Shown here: positions 45,106 through 57,299 of the stretch, piece by piece | How the letters are laid out: each line of letters starts with the position of its first letter | How positions within the stretch are numbered: position 1 is the stretch's first letter | Assembly (NCBI GenBank): GCA_001414485.1 | Contig: LLEY01000096.1 | Coordinates: 178,765 to 242,764 of the forward strand | Source: Calycina herbarum | Lineage: Eukaryota > Ascomycota > Leotiomycetes > Helotiales > Pezizellaceae | Direction of reading: 5' to 3' | DNA length: 64,000 nucleotides | Translations under genes and position numbers: made by a program | Notes under the pieces: model-generated | Databases searched by the model: none | Told to the model about the DNA's origin: nothing | The model's input: the letters and a program-made list of their open reading frames with translations, nothing else

Positions 45106-45252
45106 GAATGTGGTTTGGTGTTTTGGTTTCTCCCAAAAAATTGGACTTTTTTCAGAAGCTCGAACCCTGAAAGGTTCCTGTCCCTTCAGCCTCGTCGCGC
45201 AAATGACATCGCGTCTCCCGCATTCAAGTCAACCGAGCATCATCAGGAACAA
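45106..45252. promoter_or_regulatory. Bidirectional promoter region PPR/ORC3
   Basis: Only 147 bp lies between the divergent start codons of the PPR gene and ORC3, so the transcription signals for both must overlap here or extend into the genes. No specific site identified. Confidence 0.5.
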
Positions 45253-47709
45253 ATGTCGGACCACGAAGAAGAGAATAGCCATGCCGGCTTGGATTCAATT
45301 GATCATCAGGTAATTATTCTTGCTGGGGCAGATTATAGATACTCGAATTATACTAACTCGTGAATAGCCTGCCTTCATTTACACGCCCCTTCACCATCAG
45401 CCTCGCAGCGATGCAGCGATCGAACCCCCTACAAAGCGAAGGAAGATAGCTCGAGGGAGGAATTCGACATCAGGGCCAACAGTGCAACCAAACACAATTA
45501 AATTTGAACCGCTTTTGCGTGGAGCTGAGAGTGAGGATTGTGTATTGTTACGGCAGGAGCTATTTCAAACATGTTGGTCGGAAACAGACTCGCGCATCCA
45601 GGTACAACCCATTCCCGCAGACAAAGTCCCCGGAACATACAGCTGAGAGGTCATAGTCAATTCTAGATGAAGCAAATGAAGATACGTTAGCAGAAGTAAC
45701 TACTTTTGTCAATAATACCGAGGATTTAGGGTAAGAGGAGAAATATCATCCTATTTGAGTTCCCTACTAAAAGATATGTAGGGTCAATGACAGGTTACCT
45801 GCCAGTTTTATTGTTACTGGCCCGAATATTGCCTCCCAGGGACTCTTATTCAAGCAACTCTCAACTCGACTCAGAGCAGAGGTTGATGGATCCGTAGTCA
45901 TTTTACGTTCAGGAGACGCTTCAAATTTAAAAGCTATTTTGAAGCAGCTCATCCGTGCAGCTACAAACCAAGGTTCTGATGAGGAGGAGGTGCTTCACGA
46001 GCAAGATGTAGGAGACTTCTTTTCTTCTCGAATCACCCACTTACTCTTGTTCAGGGACGGAAACTTTTGTATTATGATCTCGAGATCCTTCGTGGTTTCG
46101 TCAAAGCACATGATTGCAAGAAAGTCGTGGTTGCATTTCAGGACAGTGAGGGGTTTGACACAAGTTTATTGGTCGAATTGATCACAATATTCAGGTAAGT
46201 GGCGCCGAGACAGAAAAATTCGATGCTAATTATTTTCTTAGTTCTTGGAAAGATCGCATTCCATTTGTGCTGTTATTTGGAATAGCAACATCTGTTGAGC
46301 TTTTCCAGGAAAGACTTACACAATCTGCGAGTCGCTGTATATACGGAATACAGGTCGATGTTGAGCTGAGCAGTGTCATTATTGAGAAAATCTTTCAGAA
46401 AGCCGTTGCCAGCTCCAGGGCACCTCTAAGACTGGGGCCTACACTTCTTTCCACACTGATAGAACGGCAGCAAGATCATGTTCAGAGTGTGCAATCTTTT
46501 ATTGCTGCCATCAAGGTAAGCTAAAGCACCTATTTTTTGATTACAACAAAGCGCTAATATGTATAGTACACATACATGTGTCATTTCTACGGTAATGCAT
46601 TGAGTCTGTTAAGCGATACATCAGGGAGCTTCGCAAAATCCCTCGAGCGTCTGCACCCACCCCAGTATGAAGCAATCCGAATGCTTCCATCGTTTAAAAA
46701 ATTGGTAGAGTCCAAGATGAAGAACCAAGAAAGAATTCGCGCTCGAGAACTTCTGGAAGAAGATGCCGTTGTACTCGAGGAAATCGAAATTGCTCTTGAG
46801 TCCAAAGAAAAGGACATCCTAGGACTACTGAGGGCTTTATATGTTTTTCAGAAAGCAACAAACGAAGTAGATGGGGGTATTGACCTATACATGACTATTT
46901 TCGAAGGTGGACTGCAAGATTCCGAATACCTCGAGCGAATGCTGAATTCAATAAAAGGTATGGCACCTGAAGAACTGATTGCTTTTACAAGCAGAATCAT
47001 TGCCGCCATACAGGATGGGAGCCCAGAAATGGAGCTTGAAGGATGGCCCGACGAAGACGAAAAGTTCCTAGTGCAAGTTCAAGAAATTGAGACGAGGGTC
47101 GCTTCCTTACTGGAACAGGCAGAGGAGGATGGCGTTCCAATCCGCAGTAGCGAGGCGATTAACAGCAAAAGCATGCGAACAACCGTCGTTGCCCAACGAG
47201 TGGAATTGGCCAGGCAAAAATCAACTCTCTCCGAAGCAGAGAGGGAATTCATCGGTCTCACCGAAAGATTAACAGCCCTCCTTGATAACTACTTTACCCT
47301 GGACAACCCGCAAGACCTATTCTTACACGAAACATGGCTCTGCGACTCCACAACCTCAATCCTCGACGTCTTCGCCCCGAAACCTAGAACAGTTATCGAG
47401 GAAGCACTTTCGGCACCAAATCAATTCATCAATTGTGAAGTTGTCACCGAGGGTGATACGCCATCCGCTACTCAACCTGCTGTTGCTATTTTGTATCAGA
47501 GGTATTTGGAGGCGGGAGCTTTGATAAATATGGCTGATATGTGGTCTTCTTTCTTGGAGATTTTGGCTGGTGATGATCCGGATTATGATGAGAGAGAAGC
47601 TTTGATGCTGTTATATAGGGGACTGGCTGATTTGAAGTTGTTGGGGATGGTTAAGCAGAGTAAGAAGAAGGCGGATCATTTGGCTAAGGTTAGTTGGAGG
47701 GGAATATAA
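45253..47709 (+). CDS. ORC3: Origin recognition complex subunit 3
   Basis: Seven exons (45253-45309, 45368-45601, 45657-45730, 45782-46007, 46055-46194, 46242-46515, 46567-47709) join in phase to about 715 aa. Early exons give PAFIYTPLHHQP and PPTKRRKIARG. The ATPase-like domain has FIVTGPNIASQGLLFKQL (a degenerate P-loop, as expected of Orc3), VVVAFQDSEGFD and WKDRIPFVLLFGIATSVELF. The C-terminal insert and winged-helix parts include YTYMCHFYGNALSLL. Orc3 is a structural AAA+-like subunit of the complex that loads MCM helicases at replication origins. The 47-bp intron 4 uses donor GTAGGA. Reading through it gives a short alternative frame that fails the family pattern. Confidence 0.92.
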
Positions 47710-48444
47710 GGTGGGGGGGGTCTAGGTACAGAGTACTTGTGGGATATAAATGATAAGACGTCTTTGTAAATTCAATTTGCTGCATCGAATTCATGGCTCA
47801 CTGCGTCTACTGGATGTGTTCTGGTATGCAATATTCACTAATGATAACATTGACTAATTCTGTCTAAACATACTGTAAATTCACTATAAGTTAATCTCTA
47901 TACTCTGTTCAGCCAATTTACCATTTAAAACGTTCCATAAATAATTCATATTAAAAGTAGACAAAGAATGCCAAAAAAAACTCTAACAAAAAAATACAAT
48001 AGCAAAAAATAGCAAAAGTTCGTGCCTACCCCCCGCCCCGGGTTAATTAATAGGCCTTACATCTTTACTCGAGGATGTCAGTCTCGAGGTTCGGGGTTGT
48101 CGGAAGACAAATGCTCAAGGTCGTCAATCTCAAGACTTTTTGGGGCTGTTGGACGACGAAGGAAGGGTTGGCGATTTGGCGATCTAGTCATGTTGGCGGA
48201 GTTATTAAGGTTGGCGTTGATTGGTTTGTCGTGGGTAGCTTCTGTCCTATTTAGTACTATAACCCAATATTGAAACTGTGGGTCTTGCTGGTTTTGGCCC
48301 AAGCTTTATTATAATTGTTAAGCTTACTTATAAAATAACATGATTGGTTAATACTCCAATTAGTGAATAAAGCATACCTGTTCTCACGCTATCACCCTCA
48401 ACACCAACCAAACCAACCATCCCTAGACCAAAACCTACACCCAA
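47710..48444. other. Intergenic between convergent genes
   Basis: Shared 3' flanks of ORC3 and the Zn2Cys6 gene, AT-rich near 47900-48010, with no coding feature recognised. The two genes are convergent. Confidence 0.45.
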
Positions 48445-50245
48445 TCAAGATTCATACTCCCGTTTAAACTGACAACAAGGCAAAACCTTGATACCCTTGC
48501 TAAAACTCTTATTCACCTCTCCCATTGGCTGTATCTTGGACCAAAACCACTTCGCCTCCCTAGACTCAGCATCGATGCTAGAGAATGCAATATCCGGAAC
48601 AAAAATACATGAATAACTGCCCATATAGTGTTGCGAAATCAGGTGGCAGTATTCAAGAGAGCGGAATATTTCATGGGCAAGGCCTTGTATGTTGGATGTT
48701 ATGCCTAGTAATGGCGTTCTCGGCTCGTCGGGTTCTTCTTGGTGGACATTGGTAGTGCTTTGAGTGGAAGTCGTTCGAGGAGAAAGTCCATAGTTATCCG
48801 CATATGGATATTGATTCTCCCCCTCTTTGATTCTTTTAAGTGTTTGTAAAAGGAGGATCCTCGTCACATCATAAGTACAAACCGTATACGCTATCCAAAG
48901 ACCACCATATTCAAGCACAGTCTCGAATACCAAACCCTCTTCATCTCTTGTAAAACCGCTTCTTGAATCGGGAGAGATTTCCCAGCAAGCATTTGGGTGT
49001 ATGTTTATGAAACAATGCCACCAATTGTTAAGTTCTTGGATGGAGGCTTGAACTCGGGCTTTCAGTTCGAGAAGATGGTTGATTTTCATTCCTGAGGTGT
49101 GGTCGCTTATTTCTGCGAGGTAGGTGGCGGTGTCGGAGAGGATATCGAGGAGGTAGTCCATGGGCTGTTTTGAGGAGGGGTCATTGGCCCTAGAGGAAAA
49201 GTCAGTCCTATGATGTGGGAAGGTTTAGTAAGTGGGTGGAGGTATGAAGTGAATTGTTCTTCGAGATGAAAGAATACATCTGTATTTCGCACGATTCAGA
49301 GTGGTTAGCTTACCACGGAATAGTCTTCCACTCCGGCTCGCTTAAAAACGTACTCTGTCCCAAGAATATCGCTTTGGACAACTACCCAACCCTCCTTAGC
49401 TTCTCAAACATCAAGTCTCTGACAAGAATCACATACCAACATAACCCTCTGATCATGAAAAACACTCTTTTCTGGAAACCTCTGATACTTCTCTGGACCC
49501 CCAGCCCTTGTTAAAAGACTCAATCCCTCAGCATGAAAATTCCAAGCCGGTCCAGTCCTGCGATCAAGAATCTAACACCACAATAAGCCCTCTGTCTTCA
49601 TCAAATAACCCAATCAACAAACAAAAGTTGCAAGAATCTTACCTCATACATACAACAAGCAGTAACACAACATAGTGTATTAAAACTCCCCATCCTCCCC
49701 TTATCCCCCAACCACCCCCTCAAATCTCTCAAACCCCTCCCATACAACTTCCTCGAGTCCTCAATAACTTTCTCCTCGTGATGTGCTTGACCAAAAACGA
49801 TAAAGGCAAGGGAGTACAAGGTATGAGATGGTTCAGAATTACGGACCGCTTCTTGGATCCAAACCGCCTTCTCGGCCTCCCGTCCTTGGATATGGGCTCT
49901 CGGAAGTCGTCCTTCGAAGAGTTTACTCATGAGAAAGGTTATTATCATGGTATCTCGGAAGGCTGTCAATGGCAATTCTACGGAGATTTTAGGGGGTGGG
50001 GCCTGGATTTTGGTGTGGGTGTGGTATAATTGATTCGATTTCTGCCCCATTTCGAGATCTTTTTGTTGTGTACGTGAAAGTGCAATTTCATGTTCAACAC
50101 GAGGTCTTTCGTCTATGAACTTTGGTTGCATGTAGCCTTTACATGTTATCCCGGCTTTTTGACATCGTTGACAACTAGGTTGTTGTTCGTCACATTTTAC
50201 TCGTCGGGTTTTGCAGGAGAGACATCCATTGCTTCGACGAGGCAT
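48445..50245 (-). CDS. Zn2Cys6 fungal transcription factor
   Basis: Four exons (50245-49643, 49571-49437, 49381-49314, 49189-48445) splice in phase to about 516 aa. The N-terminus carries a Zn2Cys6 cluster in [18 protein letters not shown] plus CQKAGITC, right after MPRRSNG. The middle includes HAEGLSLL and [12 protein letters not shown], typical of the fungal-specific regulatory region. The third exon is only 68 bp. An apparent TAG in the frame is the acceptor of a 55-bp intron, not a nonsense codon. These proteins bind CGG triplets and control metabolic or secondary-metabolism genes. The target is not predictable from context, and no biosynthetic cluster is nearby. Confidence 0.88.
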
Positions 50246-51030
50246 GTTTTGATGAAATTTACGGAGTATTGGATATATCGTTTGTGACTTGTGAGTGCAA
50301 TGAATTGATGGTCATCCGTGCCGCTTTTGGGTGTATTTGTCAGTGAGTACATGACCCACTTTGTAGTGTTGACCAATCATATTGGAGATATACTTTGAGG
50401 TGATTTAAAAATGAACAATTTTGCTACCATAAATCTCACCTTTTTATTTATTAAATCCATTCTATTAAATCATATTATCTTGGAGACTTGGAATAATTTA
50501 ATTAATTAAAGGGAGTGCCGATTGTTTAAACGTGCTGTCTGAATAACATTTACTAAATATATTTGATATAATTGAGCAGGGTTCAGAATTGTCTAGATTT
50601 ATTACGACGTTGGTGTATATCTAGACAGGATTGATCTCGAGTAAAGCATACCAGCTCGCTAACAAGATCCCAAGCCACTGGAATTCAAACTCCTCCTTTC
50701 GACCCAAGAGAGACACTTCAAAAGCAATCATACAAAAGAAAATCATAACCAATTATCAATGGTTCGAAGACCTTCATTATGGGTCCAATGCATGATATGG
50801 AATTAATCTTTTGCTCCAGCAATGCTAATGCTGCGTTCATTCCCCACAGGGCATTTTCTGCTGCCGCGAAAATAACTCCTAAATAATTGCCATCCATCAT
50901 TTGCCATTCGCGCACATGGTCCCCACAGAAAATCCCAATATCCCTCAGCTTGGATGGCCCCATGAATCATTCGTCCGTCCGTCAGGCCTATAATTTCCGA
51001 AGATCAAAGCTACAAGACAGAGTATTTACT
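50246..51030. other. Intergenic, AT-rich
   Basis: Promoter side of the Zn2Cys6 gene followed by AT-rich sequence. An 81-codon minus-strand frame at 50718-50963 (GPSKLRDIGIFCGDHVREW) is not recognised and not called as a gene. Confidence 0.4.
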
Positions 51031-53144
51031 CTATCCTAGCCTTACATCCCCAATCTTTTTAGCAAGTCGGTCGTCGCCGCTACCATCAACGCTTGATGGC
51101 GATGGCCGTTTGGGGGGTCTCTCACCAGTCGATTGTAATATTGCAAGTAAAGTAGCCCAGCCAGGGGTTGAGAATAATTGAAAGCCATCGGCAAGATCGT
51201 GCTGAGAAGCGACCCTACAGAGAAGAGCTTCTTCATCCTTATGAATAATTAGCTTGAGTTTGCAAAAAAAGAAAGGGTATTCCGCTAAGCTTACCTCACT
51301 CAATACGCCATAGCCGTGAAGGAAGCAGAGAAGATGGAAATCAGAAACTGCCGAGATTCCTTCTTCCACCTCCTTGAGCTCACCATTCTTGTCCAAAGGC
51401 AACCGTCGACTAAGGTCTCCGAGGTCTTGGGCCTGGCCAATGACTGCCCGATTTTCGATGGGAAAGCCAGGGGGTTTGGCCTTAAATTGAGGATTGGATT
51501 GCGTGGGAAAACCGTGTGTAAGTGTGACTAGAAGATATTCAACAGGAAATGAAGGTTTGGCATTTTCCTGCACTTGGGCACCATATTCGTTGATTTTTCG
51601 GAAGAAGACTTCAGGGATGTAACGTTCCTTACTCACAGTACCATCATCATCTTCCTCACCGCGGACGAGCATGACTGACGGGTCAACAGATGGCTCCACA
51701 ATGTCTGCTCGTACCATTTCCACAGCGGAATTTGAGGCTTGATAGGCAGAGATGGCAATTTGGCCAGCCTCATCTCCGGTGATAATACATGTTACAAAGT
51801 TGGAGCCGAATTTTCCTGTATCGCTCCATTTGGTAGGTTTGGGATACTGGGCTTGTAATCGAGCGGCGAAGGCAATCTCGAGGGATGAGAGATAGTAGGA
51901 ATCGAAGTGGCGTTTGCATACTACCGAACCGTCACCGGCACCAGAATCTAATAGATCAGTCCAGATGACACCCACCTTTTGCAATCCACAAAGTCTTGCA
52001 ACTTCATCAACGTCCTTCTCGTTCTCCCACTCATTTAATGTAACACCGTCCACTTCATCTACCTGCGGAGGCTCGTAGATAGCCTCAACCACAGCCTTGA
52101 TACCAAGTGGCACTTCGGTGTACTCGGTATAGCGACCATACATATAAGCCATTCTCTGCGCACCAGATCGTCTCCAAAAATCCAATAGATTGTCCACAAT
52201 AGAAGCGTTCGCAAATTCCACATGATCGACCATTCTGAAAGGTTGAGGTTGTAGCGTGATAGCACTGGGCTGGCATTTGGTACAAATTCCCCCAGGAAAT
52301 TGAGGATGGCCACTTGGACAGTTTGGTTTGACTCGATAATATGGTTCGGTAAGTGGTGGCATAAAAGAGCTTCCTAACTCGGGCTTGTTCGTGGCGGAAT
52401 TGATCTTTCGTAAATATGAATGAAATGAAAGATTCTTGATTTTCTTCTCCTTTAGATAGTCGGCATTGTATGGTTCGAGGGGGGTACAATAGTCGCATGC
52501 TCCTCGCTCTCCATGTCTACACATCTTCGGGTCTCGTTTCCTGGGTATTCTGCCATCTTGCTTGTCTAATCGGTCGTCCACCGGATTCTGCTTCACAACC
52601 TCCCAAGGATTCTTGATCTTCTCTGACGGAGACGTAACCGCAACCAAAGCTGGGTCTATTGGCAGATCTGTATTTGGTAAAACCACTTGTCCATTCAGAC
52701 GATTGGAAGTCGTAGCCAAGCCGGAGGATGAAATTGGGATCGTAGATTCGCCGTTCGAGTGTCCGTTTGACAACTCGCCTGTTTTCTTGTAGTTGATGAA
52801 TACCATATCGCCATGACTGTTGTTTGAAAGTCAGCAAACATGTCCAAATTCAGTGGAAAAGATAAGTTATTACCTCAAGCCAAGTTGCGAGACTTTGAAA
52901 TTTTGGATGTCCTTCAGTAGCTTGATTTCTGTACCCTCGCCCCGAGAGGGCTTATTCGCAATTGTGAGGGTATTGTAGTCGACATCTTTGGGTAAGTGCT
53001 CTGAGAGCTGAGCTTGGTCAATAAGGGAGTCTCAACAAGCTCGTTCTCGGAATAACCAACCTTTTGGGTAAAGTTTGCAAATGTATCACCGGTTTCTACG
53101 GCGATTCGATATGTGCCATCTGGGCCTCTAGCTCTGATAAGCAT
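51031..53144 (-). CDS. NPL4: Nuclear protein localization protein 4 (Cdc48 cofactor)
   Basis: Four exons (53144-53061, 53007-52874, 52816-51295, 51237-51031) join in phase to 648 aa. The first two encode the ubiquitin-like UBX-type domain, [20 protein letters not shown] through [12 protein letters not shown]. Exon 3 has the zf-NPL4 segment [19 protein letters not shown], the MPN-like core ([24 protein letters not shown]) and the C-terminal domain. Npl4 with Ufd1 recruits Cdc48/p97 to polyubiquitinated substrates for ER-associated degradation and chromatin extraction. The last intron (51294-51238) is 57 bp, a multiple of three with no stop, so retention would add 19 residues. No terminal NZF finger is evident, as in many fungi. 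Confidence 0.94.
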
Positions 53145-53836
53145 CTTGAGCTAGCTTGCAGACGTCTCAGGGTTTTGGTGTCGTATTTGGAGGGGTAGCC
53201 GGGTGAAATGTTGATTGCTGGAGTTACTAGTTGAGGTGCGGAAACCACACAAAGCAGTAGGAATGTGAGAGAGGCGGGAGGTAGCAGGTTCTGAAAGTGT
53301 GGGTGTCTGGTGAGAGAGATCGAAGGTATTTCGTTTGGTCCTTAAAGGCGAAATTGAGTGAATGGAAGCGCAGAGAGCTTGATAGAGAGCTCACGTCCTC
53401 AGTCGCCGCCTGCTGTATTGGCAGGGGTATGGTGCTTTCAGCCGCGGTTCACCCATCAGGGGCGATTTAAGCTCCGGGTCCACTTGAGGTCCGGTCTTGA
53501 GCCGGTCACGCCACCGGTGTCCGAAGCACTAAAGTTTAAAGTTATACTTGGCCTCTCCAAGCCAAGGGCTTTGGAGTTGAGAACACATCTGTGTCTGCCG
53601 CCGCCCAACTCTCCACAAACCACCTTTCGCGTTGGAAATCTTTCGTTAGCAGGGCCTTCTGCTTCTACCCGTCTTTGACCTTCCAAAATCAGCAAATCTC
53701 GAGCCGTCTCTTCTTTCTGGCGCACCCAACAATACTCGACCACGAATTCGACTTAATAAAGGAATCCTGCTGCGACTTGCGACAACTTCAACGCCCAACC
53801 TTTGGACTCGACGACTAAACTCCCGTTTTCTACACG
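53145..53836. promoter_or_regulatory. Divergent intergenic region NPL4/SEC66
   Basis: A 692-bp spacer between two divergent genes of ER protein handling (Cdc48 cofactor and translocon subunit). A GC-richer block near 53400-53700 carries open frames without domain support. Co-regulation through a shared promoter is possible but not shown. Confidence 0.4.
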
Positions 53837-54633
53837 ATGGTGTCAGTAAACTGGGTGGGCCTTGTGCTCCCATTTGCCTATTTGATTGTGCTCGTTGGGT
53901 CTCTAGTCACATTCTCCTCGATGTGGAGAAAACGGATAGCTGGTAGGTGTTGCTCAATTCAGAAGAAGGGAAACAAGCTCATTCAAAATAGCAAAATCTG
54001 CCAATCTCGCACCTTGGTTCCCACCGCATATGCAAAGAAATGTGTACCTTTCTTTGCTCCATTTAGAACCCGCCGAGAAAACCCCCGCAGTACCAGAGAG
54101 TTTACTGCGTGCCGCCTTGTTGAGAAGGGCAGTGGAGGATATCAGACGAATTATCGAAATCAGAAGCGCGAAACAGGCTCTCAGCACACTTTTACAGCGT
54201 GGTAGCATCGGAGACGATTTGTGGCAACGCTTTTTGAGAGCCGAGAAAGAGATGGAGGATGAATTAAGAGACGTGGTTATGGAGGTTTGTGATTTCCCGG
54301 TGATATTTACATATTTATATTAATTCTATACAGGCAAACGCACTTGGTCCAAACTGGGGTCAAACCATCTTCCAATCCGCAAATGAAATCGCCGCAGGTA
54401 CACAATTCAAGAACAGAATCGATGAGATCAATTCGCAGATGGAATCAGAGAAGGAATGGTGGGAGAAGAGAAGGGCATCCATCCAAGCCGAGTTCATGAA
54501 AGAGATAGAGAGCGAAACCCCCGAAAACGCCGCCAAGAAGGTCGTTCGAAGTGTGACCAGCGATGACGATGCGGTTCTGGTGGACAGCGCAAGCAATACT
54601 GGGAGCATTAGAAAGAAGAAGGGGAAGAAGTAA
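53837..54633 (+). CDS. SEC66: ER translocon subunit SEC66 (Sec71)
   Basis: Three exons (53837-53942, 53992-54284, 54334-54633) give 232 aa. A single transmembrane anchor sits at residues 5-27 (WVGLVLPFAYLIVLVGSLVT) followed by a basic WRKRIA stop-transfer. The cytosolic domain has APWFPPHMQRNVYLSLLHLE, LLRAALLRRAVEDIRRI and LGPNWGQTIFQSANEI, the Sec66 family signature. Sec66 is part of the Sec62/63 complex that drives post-translational import of proteins into the ER with Sec61 and Kar2. The C-terminus is Lys-rich (RKKKGKK). Confidence 0.92.
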
Positions 54634-55756
54634 TGGCATTGGAGAGTGGAGGGGACTTGCTTTGTACAGGTGCATCGAAGGCGTTGGGGCGAATCACATA
54701 CCTACATTTGTAAGATATTGTTTTTTGGTAGAGGGGGAATTGCTCTTTATATGCTCTACAACACAAGTCATCGATTGTTCACGAATTTTGATTTGAGTGG
54801 TTGAAATTTTCTGGTTCATCTGTAAGAATTTGTGCTATGGTATCGCATAAATATGATCAAATATCCCAGTGGATTAAACCAATAGTCTAAGAGGGCGTTG
54901 GCACATCAGATTCAACTTGAAGCCTTTTCCTCAATTGATCTGACTTCCGCCAATCTTTGGTACATCATCACTTAGTTCAGTGCGTGGTGAGCGATGGCCG
55001 GGGCTGTTCCGAATTTGAATAGTCGAGTCATCAGAGCCGCAAAGCACATCCGCCTAAGATATTAGCAGGTAATATATCTTGCAACATTCAAACTTTCGTC
55101 AGTGTTTCTGCATCTGGCTATCGTCTTTCAAGCGTAATCACGAGGCCCAGAGACTATTTACTCTACAAGTTTCGAAGCTTCTTTGTTCCAAATCCCCAAT
55201 ACAATGTCTCCGTACAGTAAGTAAACTAAGCAAGTACCCTCAACACAAACCAAGAACAAAGAACCCTCGTCCCAAAAATAGAACACACCCAATTTCCTAA
55301 AAATAAACAAACAAAGGAATCTTCCACCCTCTCTTAGGGTTTTCCAGAATAAAGAGACCCATAATATCACAAAGAAGTCTCAGATTCATAAAAATGGACG
55401 TGTTGGAACAGAACAGTTTCTCCTTGTCTCTCCTAGCTAGGCTAATCATACAGACACTCCCAGCATCTTCTCTTTTTCTCGTTTCGTTTCTTCTCTTTGC
55501 CCTTTGCTATTCTGTTTCTCGGCTGCTGGCAGCAAAATCATTCTTAGAAGAAAAACAAAACCCCACTCGGAACACAACATACATATAGTTTATTTTCAAC
55601 CTTCCTTCTTTCCTTTTCCAGCATATCAAAGCATACATACAGACTTTCGTTTGCACATACGATACCTACACTCTTTCCACCAACACATCCAGAAAGAAAA
55701 GAAAGAAAGAACCCTGATTCAACCTGAGAAAAGAAAAACCCAAAAATAAAATCAAA
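54634..55756. other. Intergenic and long 5' leader
   Basis: The 3' flank of SEC66, then an A/C/T-rich leader from about 55230 that runs into the ATG at 55757. No separate gene is supported. Confidence 0.45.
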
Positions 55757-56200
55757 ATGGACGCCCCAAAAATAAACACCGGCCTCATAACCCGTCGCCT
55801 CCAAGGCAACCCCGACCTCGCCTCCAAAATCGAACAAATGGCCATTCCCCTTAGACCCCTCGTCTCCCTCACCGACGGCAACCCACACCCAGCATTCCCC
55901 TACACACTCCTCAACTACTGGCTCCTAACATCGGAGCAACTGGATGAGCTCGCCCATTTCTATCACCAGCGCACACCATCAGTCTGGACTCAGAGATACC
56001 CATGTCCTGTGAATTGGAATGTGAATGCGAGTATTGAGGAGAAGAGACGGAGGATTGGGAGATTTATTGGACTTAGGGGGTGTGAGAGTCCGGCGAGAAG
56101 AGAGATTAGTGAGGAGGAGATTAGGAGGGAAGTTAGGGAGGCGAGGTGGAGGGAGGAGGAGGAGGAGATTTTTGGGAGGAAGAGGAGGGGGGGGTATTGA
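55757..56200 (+). CDS. Conserved-looking small protein, 147 aa, unknown function
   Basis: A single-exon ATG frame in a good context (ATCAAAATGG). The N-terminal 100 residues look folded, with PHPAFPYTLLNYWLLTSEQL and AHFYHQRTPSVWTQRYP. The C-terminus is highly charged (Arg/Glu), probably a helix: EEIRREVREARWREEEEEIF. No signal peptide, no membrane segment and no catalytic motif. I believe similar short proteins occur in other filamentous ascomycetes, but no function is known to me. Confidence 0.7.
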   Translation: MDAPKINTGLITRRLQGNPDLASKIEQMAIPLRPLVSLTDGNPHPAFPYTLLNYWLLTSEQLDELAHFYHQRTPSVWTQRYPCPVNWNVNASIEEKRRRIGRFIGLRGCESPARREISEEEIRREVREARWREEEEEIFGRKRRGGY

Positions 56201-57299
56201 GTTTGTAGATTGGGAACTGGGAAGGAGAGTAATGTGTATATGGAATTTTTGGAATTTTTGGTTATGCCTTTTAAGCGAAATGAATGCTTGTTTTTATGAT
56301 TTGAGAAATATTTGTTTTGAAGTTGGATGTGATGATAGTGCGAAGTGTATGAAAAGTTAGAACTTCCAACGCGCAGGCGACCTGAGACAAACTGTAGAAA
56401 CAGCCAAGATACTTGAGAATCTGTCGAGCCTGTCGAGTGTTTGATGTGTTTGAGTACATGATTATCGCCTTATTGTTTGAAGAAGCATACTAGGATAGAG
56501 AAAAGAGCCAACACACCCGGAGCGAAATATAAGTTCTTCCTTTTTTCCTTATTTTTCTAGCACGCTGTAATTGTCAGCACTGGTTTGGAGAAGTCGACTA
56601 TCTCAAGCTTATTCTTTAGATTGAGTGTTCATAGAGCTAAGTAACAAACTATCAACCTCAATATAAATTTAAGAACCCAAGTTTTCGATTTATACCTGAG
56701 GAATTCTTCCCCGTTGCCTATTGTGCTATTCCACAGGAAAGGGACCAGCTTCGTTATGCTAACCTGGTCTACCAACGCGTTGATATTTCTTCCCAAATAG
56801 ACCCACACCTCGCGCAAAAACCATGAAAGAGGAATAGCGAGAAAACGCCCATGTATCAATCCACAATCTGGTTTAGCTCGGCTTTTCAGTGTAACTCACT
56901 ATTTGTGGGGTCTTGCTGCTCGCGCAAAATCCATGGATTAGGTTTAGCGCCGTGGAATCGCAGGGATGCAATTTGACAACGCAATAACGAAACCATTTTC
57001 AACATTGATTTGCGTCAAAATTCTGTGAATTTTAGTGATGCTTTGAAATGCAAAGTCCCAGTTGACGTGAATGAGCTTAGAAATCCCACTCATCGTGAGT
57101 TTAGAAGAATTTTCAGACATGGCATGATCGCGCAAACCTCGCGTATTTAAGGGGGTTCAATCCCCCTCAACACTTCGCAAGCTCAGTTCTCCCTGTATCA
57201 AGACTTCAATTGCAACCCAATATCCCACCTTCTATCCCATTCAATTTTCACCTACACCCCAATTCTATAATCAACTTCCCGATTTGTAGCAAACAAACA
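56201..57299. other. Intergenic, no gene seen
   Basis: Ordinary to AT-rich sequence. The final 120 bp are the C-rich leader of the oxidoreductase gene. No repeat or RNA gene recognised. Confidence 0.4.

Noticed and set aside
45939..46181. 80-codon frame in ORC3
   Set aside because: It reads through the 47-bp intron 4 and then out of frame; the spliced version restores the Orc3 pattern GRKLLYYDLEILRGF.
49381..49436. Apparent in-frame TAG and frame break in the Zn2Cys6 regulator
   Set aside because: A 55-bp GT-AG intron with a good branch site (GCTAAG) ends exactly at this TAG and rejoins the frame as RVML to [10 protein letters not shown]. The gene is intact.
50718..50963. 81-codon frame downstream of NPL4
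   Set aside because: Could be a gene fragment, but there is no recognised family, signal peptide or splice partner.
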